From positions 1-64,000 of the forward strand of contig NZ_JACFXW010000002.1 of assembly GCF_014158035.1 (NCBI RefSeq): a stretch of 64,000 nucleotides of DNA. The letters are read 5' to 3'. Shown here in pieces: positions 1-11,466 of this stretch (the stretch's first letter is position 1; every line of letters begins with the position of its first letter). Origin of the DNA: Rhizobium sp. G21 (GTDB lineage Bacteria; Pseudomonadota; Alphaproteobacteria; Rhizobiales; Rhizobiaceae). The notes under the pieces were generated by a model. It was given only the letters and a program-made list of their open reading frames with translations, was not told the origin of the DNA and ran no database searches. The position numbers and the translations under genes were made by a program.

Positions 1-412
<412 letters not shown>

Positions 413-626
413 AGCTGTGGAATTGGTAAGACGATCGTCTTCGGATGATATGAACCTTCCCGTGCTTTTAGAACAAAGATCGACCAGTCAGGTCGATCGC
501 CAGAACGAAGCCGGGAGATTTAGGTCTCCATGGTTATGCGGACGCCGCCGTTCCACGTTTCTCTTTCTCAAGGATATCAGCCGAACCTGGGCTCTTACGG
601 CTTTGAGCCGGGCTCTGGACCGGTTT

Positions 627-703
<77 letters not shown>

Positions 704-769
704 TGATTGCGACGCGGCAATCGACGCCATCCTTCTGGTTGGCCGCGAGTGTCAGATGACTGCGATAAT

Positions 770-845
770 GGGGCTGTAGCTCAGCTGGGAGAGCACCTGC
801 TTTGCAAGCAGGGGGTCAGCGGTTCGATCCCGCTCAGCTCCACCA
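770..845 (+). tRNA. tRNA-Ala (TGC anticodon)
   Basis: Second spacer tRNA. The acceptor stem GGGGCTG pairs with CAGCTCC (one G-U pair), the anticodon TGC is at 803-805 in loop TTTGCAA, the T-loop is GGTTCGATCC, and CCA is encoded at 843-845. It is co-transcribed with the rRNA operon. Confidence 0.97.
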
Positions 846-1080
846 TTGCGGTGGACTAGTGGATGACGATATCCTTGGAAGACAAAAGTTTGCGGTTTGC
901 TCGTTGAGCAAAGCGCCTGTTCTTAACCGAAATTGTGAAGAGAAGACATGCGGGGACTGGTTCTTGGAACCTTTGCCTGTCAAGTGTCGCCGGGATGTTT
1001 GGGCCTTTGGCCTGATTGTCCAGCGTCATGGTGGATGTTGCTGACCGCACATCCGTCCGCATGTCTCGAGAAGCTGGTCT

Positions 1081-1257
1081 CGTACGGATCTTTATCCGTA
1101 CGTAAATCGAATGTTTGATGAGATCTTTGATTTGAGACGCCTGTCGAAGCGTAAGCTTCGCAAGGCCGAACGGCCGTCGCCAATCGTTTGGCGGCCCGTC
1201 CGGAGCGCCTTTGGCGCGTCAGGACAAAACAAAGATCTGGATTGCTTTGCAATCCAG
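1081..1257 (+). repeat. run of six mini-hairpins in the 16S-23S spacer
   Basis: Between tRNA-Ala and 23S lie six small perfect stem-loops in a row: 1081-1102 (CGTACGGAT / ATCCGTACG), 1145-1160 (CGAAGC / GCTTCG), 1164-1175 (GGCC / GGCC), 1178-1193 (CGCCAA / TTGGCG), 1205-1217 (GCGCC / GGCGC) and 1237-1257 (CTGGATTGC / GCAATCCAG). Loops are only 3-4 nt. They may serve in rRNA processing or be spacer palindromes acquired one by one. Confidence 0.75.
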
Positions 1258-1277
1258 GTGATCATCGACAATGAGAA

Positions 1278-4075
<2,798 letters not shown>

Positions 4076-4095
4076 TCCCATTGCCTATGATCATC

Positions 4096-4205
4096 TTCAT
4101 GAGCTCAGCTCATGAACATCTTTTGTCCTCACGCTGACGCAGTCTGACGACTGCTACGCTGCGGACGGCGCGCCTGAAAAGTCAGGCGGCAGGCCCAAAG
4201 CCTGC
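4096..4205 (+). repeat. hairpin cluster between 23S and 5S
   Basis: Three perfect stem-loops follow the 23S end: 4096-4116 (TTCATGAGC / GCTCATGAA), 4171-4188 (CGCCTGA / TCAGGCG) and 4189-4205 (GCAGGC / GCCTGC). They have the same short-loop style as the hairpins in the 16S-23S and 5S-tRNA spacers and may be processing signals. Confidence 0.6.
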
Positions 4206-4307
4206 AAAACGCCCAAACATTCGATCGAACCAGCAAATACGGACATGCTACTCGCTGATCCCTATTCGCTATTCGCAAAGAACCAGCTTCTCTGTTTGCC
4301 TTTCGCC

Positions 4308-4425
4308 GACCTGGTGGTCATGGCGGGGCGGCCGCACCCGTTCCCATTCCGAACACGGCCGTGAAACGCCCCTGCGCCAATGGTACTTTGTCTCAAGACA
4401 CGGGAGAGTAGGTCGCCGCCAGGTC
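4308..4425 (+). rRNA. 5S ribosomal RNA
   Basis: About 118 nt. The terminal stem is GACCTGG (4308-4314) with CCAGGTC (4419-4425). Typical 5S sequences are present, including CACCCGTTCCCATTCCGAACACG in loops B/C and GGGAGAGTAGGTCGCCGCC at the 3' side. It lies about 230 bp after 23S, in standard operon order. Confidence 0.96.
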
Positions 4426-4477
4426 TGCAAAATGCAAACATCTCATAACTCTTCACAACACGCAGGCGCTTGCGGTA

Positions 4478-4602
4478 TTTTGGCATAGCCGAAAACCTAT
4501 CGCGGTTCAGCCTTGCCGGATTAAGCGATATTTTGCCTACGGCAAAATCGGTCGGTATTTTGGCTTCGCCAAAAACAGCGACATTTTGCTAAAGCAAAAG
4601 TC
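4478..4602 (+). repeat. four related TTTTGGC-type hairpins between 5S and tRNA-fMet
   Basis: Four similar small inverted repeats: 4478-4495 (TTTTGGC ATA GCCGAAAA, one bulge), 4526-4550 (CGATATTTTGCC TAC GGCAAAATCG), 4556-4575 (TATTTTGGC TTC GCCAAAAA) and 4580-4602 (GACATTTTGC TAAA GCAAAAGTC). Their shared core ATTTTG(G)C suggests one element that multiplied locally, or a set of terminator and processing hairpins. Some end in short T runs on one strand. Confidence 0.65.
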
Positions 4603-4608
4603 GGGTAA

Positions 4609-4685
<77 letters not shown>

Positions 4686-4830
4686 AAATCAAAGCACGAT
4701 CAACCAAGCCCTAAGGCAATCGCCGAGGGGCTGTCTGCGTTTCTATCGCCCTTGATTCCCCCGCTATGCGCTTCTCGGTGTGAACCGCCCCGGGTTTGCC
4801 GGAGGCTCCAACTCGTGAGAAAGTGGAGCC

Positions 4831-5085
4831 ATGACAAGCAAGACGACGAACAAATTTTCGCCTGAAGTCCGCGCTCGAGCGGTGCGGCTTGTTTTCGATC
4901 ATGAAGCCGAGCATCCGTCCCAGTGGGCAGCGGTCTCTTCGATAGCGGCCAAGATCGGCTGCTCGGCGCATACGCTCAATGCATGGGTCAAGAAGGCGGA
5001 AGTCAATACCGGCAAGAGAGCCGGGTTGCCGAGTGATGTGGCAGAGAGTGAGGCGCGGTCCCGAAGGGAGCAATCGATCCGGTGA
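4831..5085 (+). CDS. IS3-family transposase OrfA (HTH protein)
   Basis: An 84-residue OrfA. The N-terminal half is a helix-turn-helix of the IS3 type (motif [13 protein letters not shown] near residue 9, [19 protein letters not shown] near residue 39) that binds the inverted repeats. After the stop at 5085, the typical C-terminal leucine-zipper part ([20 protein letters not shown]) continues in the -1 frame from about 5082 to 5213 and ends in an ATGA overlap with orfB. The switch could be programmed -1 frameshifting or an indel; a segment of about 53 nt precedes the zipper part, with an 8-bp inverted repeat CAATCGAT / ATCGATTG at the stop. Confidence 0.8.
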   Translation: MTSKTTNKFSPEVRARAVRLVFDHEAEHPSQWAAVSSIAAKIGCSAHTLNAWVKKAEVNTGKRAGLPSDVAESEARSRREQSIR

Positions 5086-5209
5086 ATCGATTGCAGCAAC
5101 GAACAAAGGCTCTGGAACGCGAGAACCGCGAGCTTCGTCAGGCCAACGAGATTTTGCGCAAAGCCAGCGCTTGTTTCGCCCAGGCGGAGCTCGACCGCCC
5201 ACTGAAGCG

Positions 5210-6114
5210 ATGATTGCCTTCATCGATGAATATCGAGCGGTGCTAGGGGTCGAGCCGATCTGCAGAATGCTGCCGATCGCCCCGTCCACCTACTATGACG
5301 TCGTTACTAAGCGCACGGACGTGGATCGCCAGTCGGCCCGCGCCCGTCGCGACATGGCCATGAAGATCGAGATACGCCGCGTGTTCAATGAGAACTTCCG
5401 GGTCTACGGTGTGCGGAAAGTCTGGCGGCAGTTGCAGCGGGAAGGCTTCGATATCGCTCGCTGCACCGTCGCAAGGCTCATGAAGGCCATGGGACTGCAG
5501 GGCATCATTCGTGGCAAGCCCATCAAAACCACGGTGTCGGACAAGCCCCTCCCATGCCCGCTCGACCGCGTCAATCGCCAGTTTCGCGCACCGAGACCGA
5601 ACATGCTCTGGCTTTCCGATATCAGCTATGTCGCCACCTGGCAGGGCTTCGTTTACGTGGCCTTCGTGATCGATGCCTTCGCCCGCCGCATCGTTGGTTG
5701 GCGGGCAAGCCGGACCGCTCATGCGGGTTTCGTCCTCGATGCTCTGAACCAGGCGCTCCATGATCGGCGGCCCGCTCATCGCGGAGGCCTCGTTCACCAC
5801 TCCGATAGAGGCATGCAATACGTGTCGATCAATTATTCCGAGCGGCTGGCGGAGGCAGGCATCGAGCCTTCCGTCGGAAGTGTCGGCGACTCCTATGACA
5901 ATGCTCTGGCCGAAACGATCAACGGTATTTACAAGGCCCAGGTCATCCATCGGCGAGGGCCGCGGCGCAGCTTCGAAGCTGTGGAGTTCGCCACGCTCGA
6001 GTGGGTGGACTGGTTCAACAATAGGCGACTGCTGGAGCCCATCGGGAATATTCCCTAGCCGACGCCGAGGAGCGATATGATGCCATGCTGGATGAACCAG
6101 CCATGGCCGCATAA
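5210..6114 (+). CDS. IS3-family transposase OrfB (DDE integrase), 3' frameshift
   Basis: Starts at ATG 5210, overlapping the OrfA zipper frame. It contains the HTH_21 region (EENF-type motif [15 protein letters not shown]) and an rve integrase core. The DDE residues lie in [18 protein letters not shown] and [12 protein letters not shown]. As given, the frame stops at 6058 right after the conserved LLEPIGNIP. Adding one C to the C3 run at 6053-6055 restores the usual tail (..DEPAMAA) to a stop at 6112-6114. Residues before that look intact, so the enzyme may be functional. Confidence 0.85.
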
Positions 6115-6194
6115 CTTAAACCAAACAGCCTCCGGCAAACCCGGCACGGTTCAGTTCGCTCAACGGGTTTCTTTGGCAATCGCCCCTTATCATA

Positions 6195-6509
6195 ATGACG
6201 CTCACCGGTGGCCTGTGGTTTGCAGTGGGAAGCTTCGACATCAGTGATCGAGCAAGATCGATGCTGCTTATCTTCGCTGGGACCTCCAACCTCCTGATGA
6301 TCATCGCGCTCATTAGGCTGCGATACGTGATGCAGAAAGTGCTCGCTGACATCCGCAGCTATGATGGCAAAGGCAAGATCGGAGGAAATTTCATCATCGT
6401 CGGCACCTTCTGCACGCTGCTGCTGTTTGCAGCAGTTGGCTCGTTCGTGACGAGTTGCGGGCCGTCAGCGTATTTCACCAAGAACGCCTCTTCAAAGGCC
6501 ACGCCCTGA
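6195..6509 (+). CDS. hypothetical membrane protein, probably cut at its 5' end by the IS
   Basis: A 104-residue ORF with at least two hydrophobic segments (residues ~1-12 and 20-40) and a third near 68-85 (FIIVGTFCTLLLFAAVGSFV). The frame stays open upstream of the ATG back to the IS right end at 6153, and the extra codons (..FLWQSPLII) continue the first membrane segment. I infer that the original gene began to the left and lost its 5' part when the IS3 element inserted. Its stop overlaps the next start (TGATG). I do not recognise the family. Confidence 0.5.
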   Translation: MTLTGGLWFAVGSFDISDRARSMLLIFAGTSNLLMIIALIRLRYVMQKVLADIRSYDGKGKIGGNFIIVGTFCTLLLFAAVGSFVTSCGPSAYFTKNASSKATP

Positions 6510-7120
6510 TGGATGCGGAATGGTCCTCCGATCCTGTCACGTACTACGACCGTCTGGCTGCTGACTTGCGGCCGCGTTACGACGCCGTCTCCTTCGATGC
6601 CGTCCACTCGAACCTTCTTAAGCACCTCCCTCAGGAGGGCCGAGCCCTCGATATAGGCGCTGGCAGCGGCCGGGATGCGCGAGAGCTTTCAGCGCGCGGC
6701 CTGCAGGTCACCGCGGTCGAACCGTCGGCTGCCTTTCGTCCTTGCGGGGAGGCGAGCAGCCTTGCAGGAATAACCTGGTTAGACGATCGGCTGCCAAAGC
6801 TTGCCCGGCTGACCAACGTGGCGCCATTCGACTTTATTCTTTGCTCGGCAGTGTTGATGCTGCTCGATAACCGCGATTTTTGGAGTAGCTTTCAAAGGAT
6901 GGCGCGTCTTCTCGCCGAGACTGGTCTTCTTGCCGTTGACGTCCGAAACCCAATGCCCAATGAGCCAGTCGAGATCTTTCACGCGCATTCTGACGCACAG
7001 GTCTTGGAGGCTGCAGCCGCCGCCGGACTAGAGTGCATTGATTCCGCTGAAAGAATCGATGCCTTGGATCGACCTGAGTACCGATGGCGTAGCTATGTCT
7101 TCGCCCATGCAAAGCATTGA
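6509..7120 (+). CDS. class I SAM-dependent methyltransferase
   Basis: 203 residues from ATG 6509, chosen because it overlaps the stop of the preceding ORF and starts just before the conserved domain; the frame is open further upstream. Motif I, ALDIGAGSGRDARELS, lies near residue 46, an acidic motif II region follows (VTAVEPS), and the post-I region reads DFILCSAVLMLLDNRDFW. It is a type 11/12 Rossmann methyltransferase for a small molecule or protein; the substrate cannot be read from sequence. It sits between the IS3 element and hipBA, so it may be part of accessory DNA. Confidence 0.8.
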   Translation: MDAEWSSDPVTYYDRLAADLRPRYDAVSFDAVHSNLLKHLPQEGRALDIGAGSGRDARELSARGLQVTAVEPSAAFRPCGEASSLAGITWLDDRLPKLARLTNVAPFDFILCSAVLMLLDNRDFWSSFQRMARLLAETGLLAVDVRNPMPNEPVEIFHAHSDAQVLEAAAAAGLECIDSAERIDALDRPEYRWRSYVFAHAKH

Positions 7121-7166
7121 ATCTGTTTAGTTTCCGGCAGCGATCGACCTTACGGGGCTGGCCACC

Positions 7167-7191
7167 GGTTCGAATCCCTTCAAGGCGGAAG
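7167..7191 (+). repeat. T-arm-like dispersed motif, copy A
   Basis: GGTTCGAATCCCTTCAAGGC and following bases resemble a tRNA T-arm, but no full cloverleaf surrounds them. A near-identical 22-base copy lies at 47263-47284 (21/22 matches) and looser copies at 34013 and 48701. It may be an attachment-site remnant of the element carrying the large recombinase. Confidence 0.4.
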
Positions 7192-7297
7192 TTCCCGGCC
7201 TTTGAGGCAAGACGCGGAAATTGTTTCTTCTTCATTCTTCTTCAGGCGCTCTGAACGCGAGCTTTTCCGAATCTTCAAGATATTTCGTTCCAGTTTC

Positions 7298-7311
7298 GTC
7301 CCGATCGGGAT
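7298..7311 (+). promoter_or_regulatory. hip operator 1
   Basis: GTCCCGATCGGGAT, a near-perfect palindrome upstream of hipB. It is the first of three copies whose starts lie exactly 50 bp apart (7298, 7348, 7398). HipB dimers are known to bind palindromes upstream of their own operon. Confidence 0.7.
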
Positions 7312-7347
7312 GGACGGGTGGCCTTTATAGTAACAAGACTGAAATTG

Positions 7348-7361
7348 GTCCCGATCGGGAC
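7348..7361 (+). promoter_or_regulatory. hip operator 2
   Basis: GTCCCGATCGGGAC, a perfect 14-bp palindrome and the central copy of the hip operator array. Confidence 0.75.
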
Positions 7362-7397
7362 GTTTATTTGATTGTTCGTTTCTAGTGTGCTATTTCC

Positions 7398-7411
7398 GTC
7401 CCGAAAGGGAT
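7398..7411 (+). promoter_or_regulatory. hip operator 3
   Basis: GTCCCGAAAGGGAT, the third copy, with the two half-sites kept and the centre changed. It ends 4 bp before the hipB start codon, so bound HipB would cover the ribosome-binding region. Confidence 0.7.
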
Positions 7412-7415
7412 GATA

Positions 7416-7644
7416 ATGAGTGCTGTTGCAGATGCTGAAACCTTTGGTGCGCTGGTTCGCGCCGAGAGAAAAGCCCAGAAACTGACCCAGGAACAACTTC
7501 GCGGGCCTTGCTGGCGTGGGCGTGCGATTTTTGCGTGAGTTGGAGGCCGGCAAGGAGAGCTGTCAGCTTGGTCGCGCCTTGCAGGTCGCCCACACGCTTG
7601 GCCTCGTCGTCTCCGTCAATACTCGGCGCGAGCTCCGACTGTGA
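7416..7644 (+). CDS. hipB: HipB-type antitoxin, frameshifted
   Basis: About 75 residues of an XRE helix-turn-helix antitoxin. ATG 7416 gives ..FGALVRAERKAQKLTQEQL, then the frame breaks at about 7500; reading on after removing one base gives AGVGVRFLRELEAGKES and a natural end in ..NTRRELRL. The GTGA overlap with hipA (7641-7644) is the normal hipBA arrangement. This break needs one base removed, unlike the other breaks in the window, which need one added. The intact operators suggest a recent lesion or a sequence error. HipB neutralises HipA and represses the operon. Confidence 0.75.
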
Positions 7645-8896
7645 CCAGATATCTCGATGTCTATTTCAAAAACACCAAAGCTGGCGTCCTCGGGCAGGAT
7701 ACCGACGGTACTCTTGCCTTCGTATATGACACGAATTACCTTCAGTCTGGTGGCCGTGCGATCTCCTTCTCGATGCCATTGAGGGAAGAACAATATTCCG
7801 ATCAGGTCGTCCGCCCGTTCTTTTCCGGTCTTCTTCCCGACCAGGGCGCCAGGCAGCGCCTGGCGGGGGCGCTGGATTATCGCCTGGCAATGCCTTCGGG
7901 TTGCTCGAGGTTATCGGCGGCGAGTGTGCCGGCGCTTTGTCTTTGTATCGCAGCGGGGAAGCGACGGCTGCGACTGATGAAGACGGTGTCGAGGTACTCA
8001 CGAGCGAAAGGCTGGCCGAGTTGATCGGCAAATTGCGCGGTCGTCCTCTTCTTGGCGGCGAGGACGGCGTCCGGCTCTCCCTTGCCGGAGCCCAGGACAA
8101 GCTCGCTGTCGTTGTTCAAGGCGACGCCATCGGATTGGCCAAGGGCGGGCGGCCGACAACCCATATTCTCAAGCCAGTGATCGAAGGATTGGAAGGAACC
8201 GTCGAGAACGAGCTCTTCTGCTTGCGACTTGCTGGCCGTTTGAACCTGCCTGTCCCCGCCGTTGACATGCGGCGGAGTGGAGAGACGGCATTTCTGCTCA
8301 TCGAGCGCTACGACCGTGCACGGACACATGACGGGCGCATTGACCGATTGCATCAGGAGGATTTCTGCCAGGCTCTGAGCATACCGCCGGAACTCAAATA
8401 TGAGGAGGAGGGAGGCCCGGGCGCTGAGCGCTCCCTCGACCTCATCAATCGCGTCTGCGGTCGACCCGCCGCCGACCGCCTGCGCTTCATTCGAATGCTG
8501 CTCCTGCACTACCTTATAGGGAATGCCGATGCCCATGGCAAAAACTATGCTCTGCTTTATCAGACGACCACGCCGGACCTCGCCCCGCTGTATGACGTGG
8601 TCTGCACAGCCGCATATCCAAGGTTATCCAAGAAACTTGCGATGAACATTGGAGGTCGAGGGGTTCCGGACACGATCCAGCTGAAACACTGGTTGAGCCT
8701 CGTTCCCGGCACCAAAGCAGCGCAGCGCCTGCTTATCAACGACATCGCTAGCCTGGCCGGCAACATCGAAAGAGAAGCCGATGGCCTGCTGCTGGAGCTA
8801 TTGGAAGCGGGCATCCAGCATCCAATCCTCAAGACGGTGCGCGCGGTGATCGCCACTCGCGCCGCGCACCTGCTGAGGATTATCGATAAGTTCTGA
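7641..8896 (+). CDS. hipA: HipA-type serine/threonine kinase toxin, frameshifted
   Basis: GTG start inside the hipB stop. The N-terminal HipA_N domain (RYLDVYFKNTKAGVL) runs to RLAGAL, where the frame breaks at 7874-7875 (a GG that should be GGG). The kinase part resumes as ..EVIGGECAGALSLYRSG and ends at 8896. The HipA-like LSLAGAQDKL segment, the conserved lysine in HILKP and the catalytic loop LIGNADAHGKN are all present. With one G added, a complete HipA of ~417 residues results. HipA kinases phosphorylate tRNA synthetases and arrest growth. Confidence 0.85.
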
Positions 8897-8907
8897 GCCT
8901 TAGGCGC

Positions 8908-10998
8908 CTACGCCGCCTCCCACACCCGGTTCAGGATCTTGGCTGCCAAGGCAGCTTTGTCTTGTGGCAGGAAGCGCCCATAATGTTGGGCGACCATATC
9001 TGGCGTGTCCTGGATTGCGTAGCTCGCCTGTTCATACGATCCAGTTTGCTTCAGAATATGCGTCGCGAGCACATCGCGAACATTATGCGGTCCGTGCGGC
9101 AACAAGCCCTTGATCACGCCGCGGCCGGTGTAGGGGTTGAAGATGCCATAGCGTTGGATGGTCAGTTTCCAGGCTTCATAGAAGGTCGTCTGATTGTAGG
9201 CGGCGTCTTTGCTGGTCGTCTTCACAGTCTTGATAAATAGGGTGCCCGGGTCTTGGGATCGTCCTAGCAGCAGCCGGCGATGCCGACTGATGTAGGCATC
9301 GATATAGTGATAGAGATCCTGTAAATCGGGCAAAATGAGCCTGAAGGGTTTTGAGCCGAAGAATGACGAGTTCGCATTCTTGAATGCGACTGCTGGGATC
9401 AGTACTTCCCAGCCGCGATCGCGTTCGCTCCATCGAAGCTCGCCGCGCTTCATGTCCTCCAGTCGGCGTTCTGACGTTGGAAACTGTCCGCGCGGGCACA
9501 CCATAAGCTGCCGCAGATTTTTCTGGCGTAGGCCGAGGTGTAACCCCAGCCGGAGAAGGAGGAACGATCTAACGGCCTCGGCCGCGGCGCGCGGGTAGCG
9601 GCTTTCATCGGGCATGCGCTTGACGATTTCCTCGGTGATTTTTCTGTATTCTCCAAGTGGGCTTTCGGCCTCGAGTACGCACATGATCGGCTCGAACGGA
9701 TCGCGATGGACGCGGGCTACGCGCTGAATTTCCTTCTGCCGTTGCGTTGCATGCTTGAAAGCGGTTTCGCACGCTCCGCACCAGTCACTCTGGGCGGCGC
9801 GGATTTCGGCGGCGGAAATCAATCCAGAAATTGGTTTCAGATTTACGGCGAGCTGGCGATGTTGCCACATCCAGCCCGTTTCCGGTCGGACCATGCCCAA
9901 GAGGATCTGAAGCATGTCCTCCTCCCACTTGGTGTAGAAGCCGCGCCGCCGCTCACGCCACTGCAGATACCAATCCCAAACACCTGGGAAGACGAGCAGG
10001 CCGAATGTGAGTTGAGCGAGCGGCACACCATAACCCTTGACAGCACTCTGCGGCGACGCTGCCAGCGATCCGAACATTAGTCCGAGATGCTCGATCTTCT
10101 GTGAAGTCGTTTCCTCGCCCCATACCCCGCTTCGCTGGAGTCCAACGGCTGTAAGAGTGGCGGTCTTGAAATGCACCAGGTTAGCCATCTCCAATGACAA
10201 CCTCGGCGGCGCGTCTATCACACCGCCGAGCAGGTCTGGATCTTCGATAGAGGCATGATCGGACTCGATGCCATCGCCGCCAGCAGTAAGTCTAGGGGAC
10301 AGTGTGCTGCCGTAAGAAATGGCGGGAAATCGGATTGCATAGCGCTGTTTGGATGCGGTGGCCTGGAAACGCCGATAATCCGTAGAGCCAGAAATGATGA
10401 CGCGGCGCACCCATTCCAGGATTTCCTCGCGTTTGGCGAAGGGGAGGGTATTGAAGTCGTCGGGAAGGTGCCAGGCCAGGCGGCGTCGTTCCGCGGCGCT
10501 GACCTCGCTTGCGAGTTCGAAGCCGGATGTCGAGCGTGATTGATGTGGCAGCTTTGCCTTGAAATACCCTGAGCGAAGACGATAGCGCTGTTCGAAGGAT
10601 GACAGGACCTCCAGGCTATCGACAGTTCGAGGCGATTTCGTTCCCTTCCTCCAACTTGCCAGTGTGGAGCGTTCAAAGCGTGGATGCCGGTCGGCGACCG
10701 CCCGATGGAGCCGATAGTCAGAATCTCCATGTCTGCGCATATGGTACATCAGGGCAGAAGCGAATTCGATCGGATCTTCCGATGCCTCGAACAATGGCTC
10801 AGGAAACTCCTTGATCGGCTTGGGTGGGACGCCTGTCTTGCCTCTCGGATGACCAACGGCGCCATCTTCCGGTAATCTTGCCCTCTGCTCGACCTTCGTA
10901 GGTGAATGGTCATTTCCCGGCCCTGACTGTTCTTTGTCGATCCAGCGTACGATCGCCTCTAGCCCGGATTGAAGGGTTTGTCTCAGGGCGTTGCTCAT
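8908..10998 (-). CDS. large tyrosine recombinase/integrase
   Basis: 696 residues from ATG 10998; the frame is open to a TTG at 11115. Only the C-terminal part is recognisable: an arginine in LGLHLGLRQKNLRQL, the box HNVRDVLATH (HxxR) and a putative nucleophile in VAQHYGRF, in the order of a tyrosine site-specific recombinase. The ~400 N-terminal residues have no fold I recognise and are much longer than the usual arm-binding and SAM-like domains. Recombinases of this size mark some rhizobial genomic islands. It faces hipA, 11 bp away. Confidence 0.75.
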   Translation of the reverse strand: MSNALRQTLQSGLEAIVRWIDKEQSGPGNDHSPTKVEQRARLPEDGAVGHPRGKTGVPPKPIKEFPEPLFEASEDPIEFASALMYHMRRHGDSDYRLHRAVADRHPRFERSTLASWRKGTKSPRTVDSLEVLSSFEQRYRLRSGYFKAKLPHQSRSTSGFELASEVSAAERRRLAWHLPDDFNTLPFAKREEILEWVRRVIISGSTDYRRFQATASKQRYAIRFPAISYGSTLSPRLTAGGDGIESDHASIEDPDLLGGVIDAPPRLSLEMANLVHFKTATLTAVGLQRSGVWGEETTSQKIEHLGLMFGSLAASPQSAVKGYGVPLAQLTFGLLVFPGVWDWYLQWRERRRGFYTKWEEDMLQILLGMVRPETGWMWQHRQLAVNLKPISGLISAAEIRAAQSDWCGACETAFKHATQRQKEIQRVARVHRDPFEPIMCVLEAESPLGEYRKITEEIVKRMPDESRYPRAAAEAVRSFLLLRLGLHLGLRQKNLRQLMVCPRGQFPTSERRLEDMKRGELRWSERDRGWEVLIPAVAFKNANSSFFGSKPFRLILPDLQDLYHYIDAYISRHRRLLLGRSQDPGTLFIKTVKTTSKDAAYNQTTFYEAWKLTIQRYGIFNPYTGRGVIKGLLPHGPHNVRDVLATHILKQTGSYEQASYAIQDTPDMVAQHYGRFLPQDKAALAAKILNRVWEAA

Positions 10999-11466
10999 GA
11001 CGGTTTCAAGGCCGCATGCTGCCTGAATTGATACCCAATCTGTCCGACCTGATCGCGTTAGCGGATATACGTGATATATAATAAGGCTGAGGAGGTATGG
11101 TCGGATGTTGTTCAATTCGCTCGGTCAAACGAGCGGCGCGACGCGAACATCGCAGAAGGAAGAAATTTTTCGCTGAAATTGAATAGATGAAGCAGACGGG
11201 TTTCTCATGGCGTTCCTGGTTTGCACTCTCAACCGGAACAGTTTCCGGCGTGGCCTGCTAAGGCGATAGATTAAATGAAACCTGAATCGCCTCGAGTTCG
11301 GGCGCCACAGCTGGGACGAACGCATCAGGAGGCGCATTGAGAATTGCCGCTGGCGCTTATGGTTCGATACCGTCCAAGGGGCACCGGACATCAATCCTAA
11401 CGAGAATGCAGACGCAACTTCCGTGTTCTGCCATTGGCAGACGATCCTAGCCGTCTGCGAAGATCC
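10999..11466. other. intergenic region without a recognisable gene
   Basis: About 470 bp between the recombinase start and the deacetylase stop. It contains an AT-rich stretch (ATATACGTGATATATAATA near 11066-11084) that could hold the recombinase promoter. I see no ORF resembling a protein family, no tRNA and no strong terminator. Confidence 0.6.

Larger units (their letters stand above)
4781..6153 (+). mobile_element. IS3-family insertion sequence (1373 bp)
   Basis: Bounded by 27-bp imperfect inverted repeats (25/27 matches): the left end at 4781-4807 begins TGAACCGCCCCGGGTTTGCC and the right end at 6127-6153 closes with the complement. It carries orfA and orfB with an integrase core. The 3-bp flanks GTG (left) and GTT (right) differ, so no clean target duplication remains. 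It sits directly downstream of tRNA-fMet and appears to have cut the gene on its right. Confidence 0.9.

Noticed and set aside
4778-6156. Target-site duplication of the IS3 element
   Set aside because: The 3-bp flanks GTG and GTT do not match; no duplication can be claimed.
7150-7200. A tRNA gene around the GGTTCGAATCCC motif
   Set aside because: No acceptor, D-arm or anticodon stem can be formed with the surrounding sequence.
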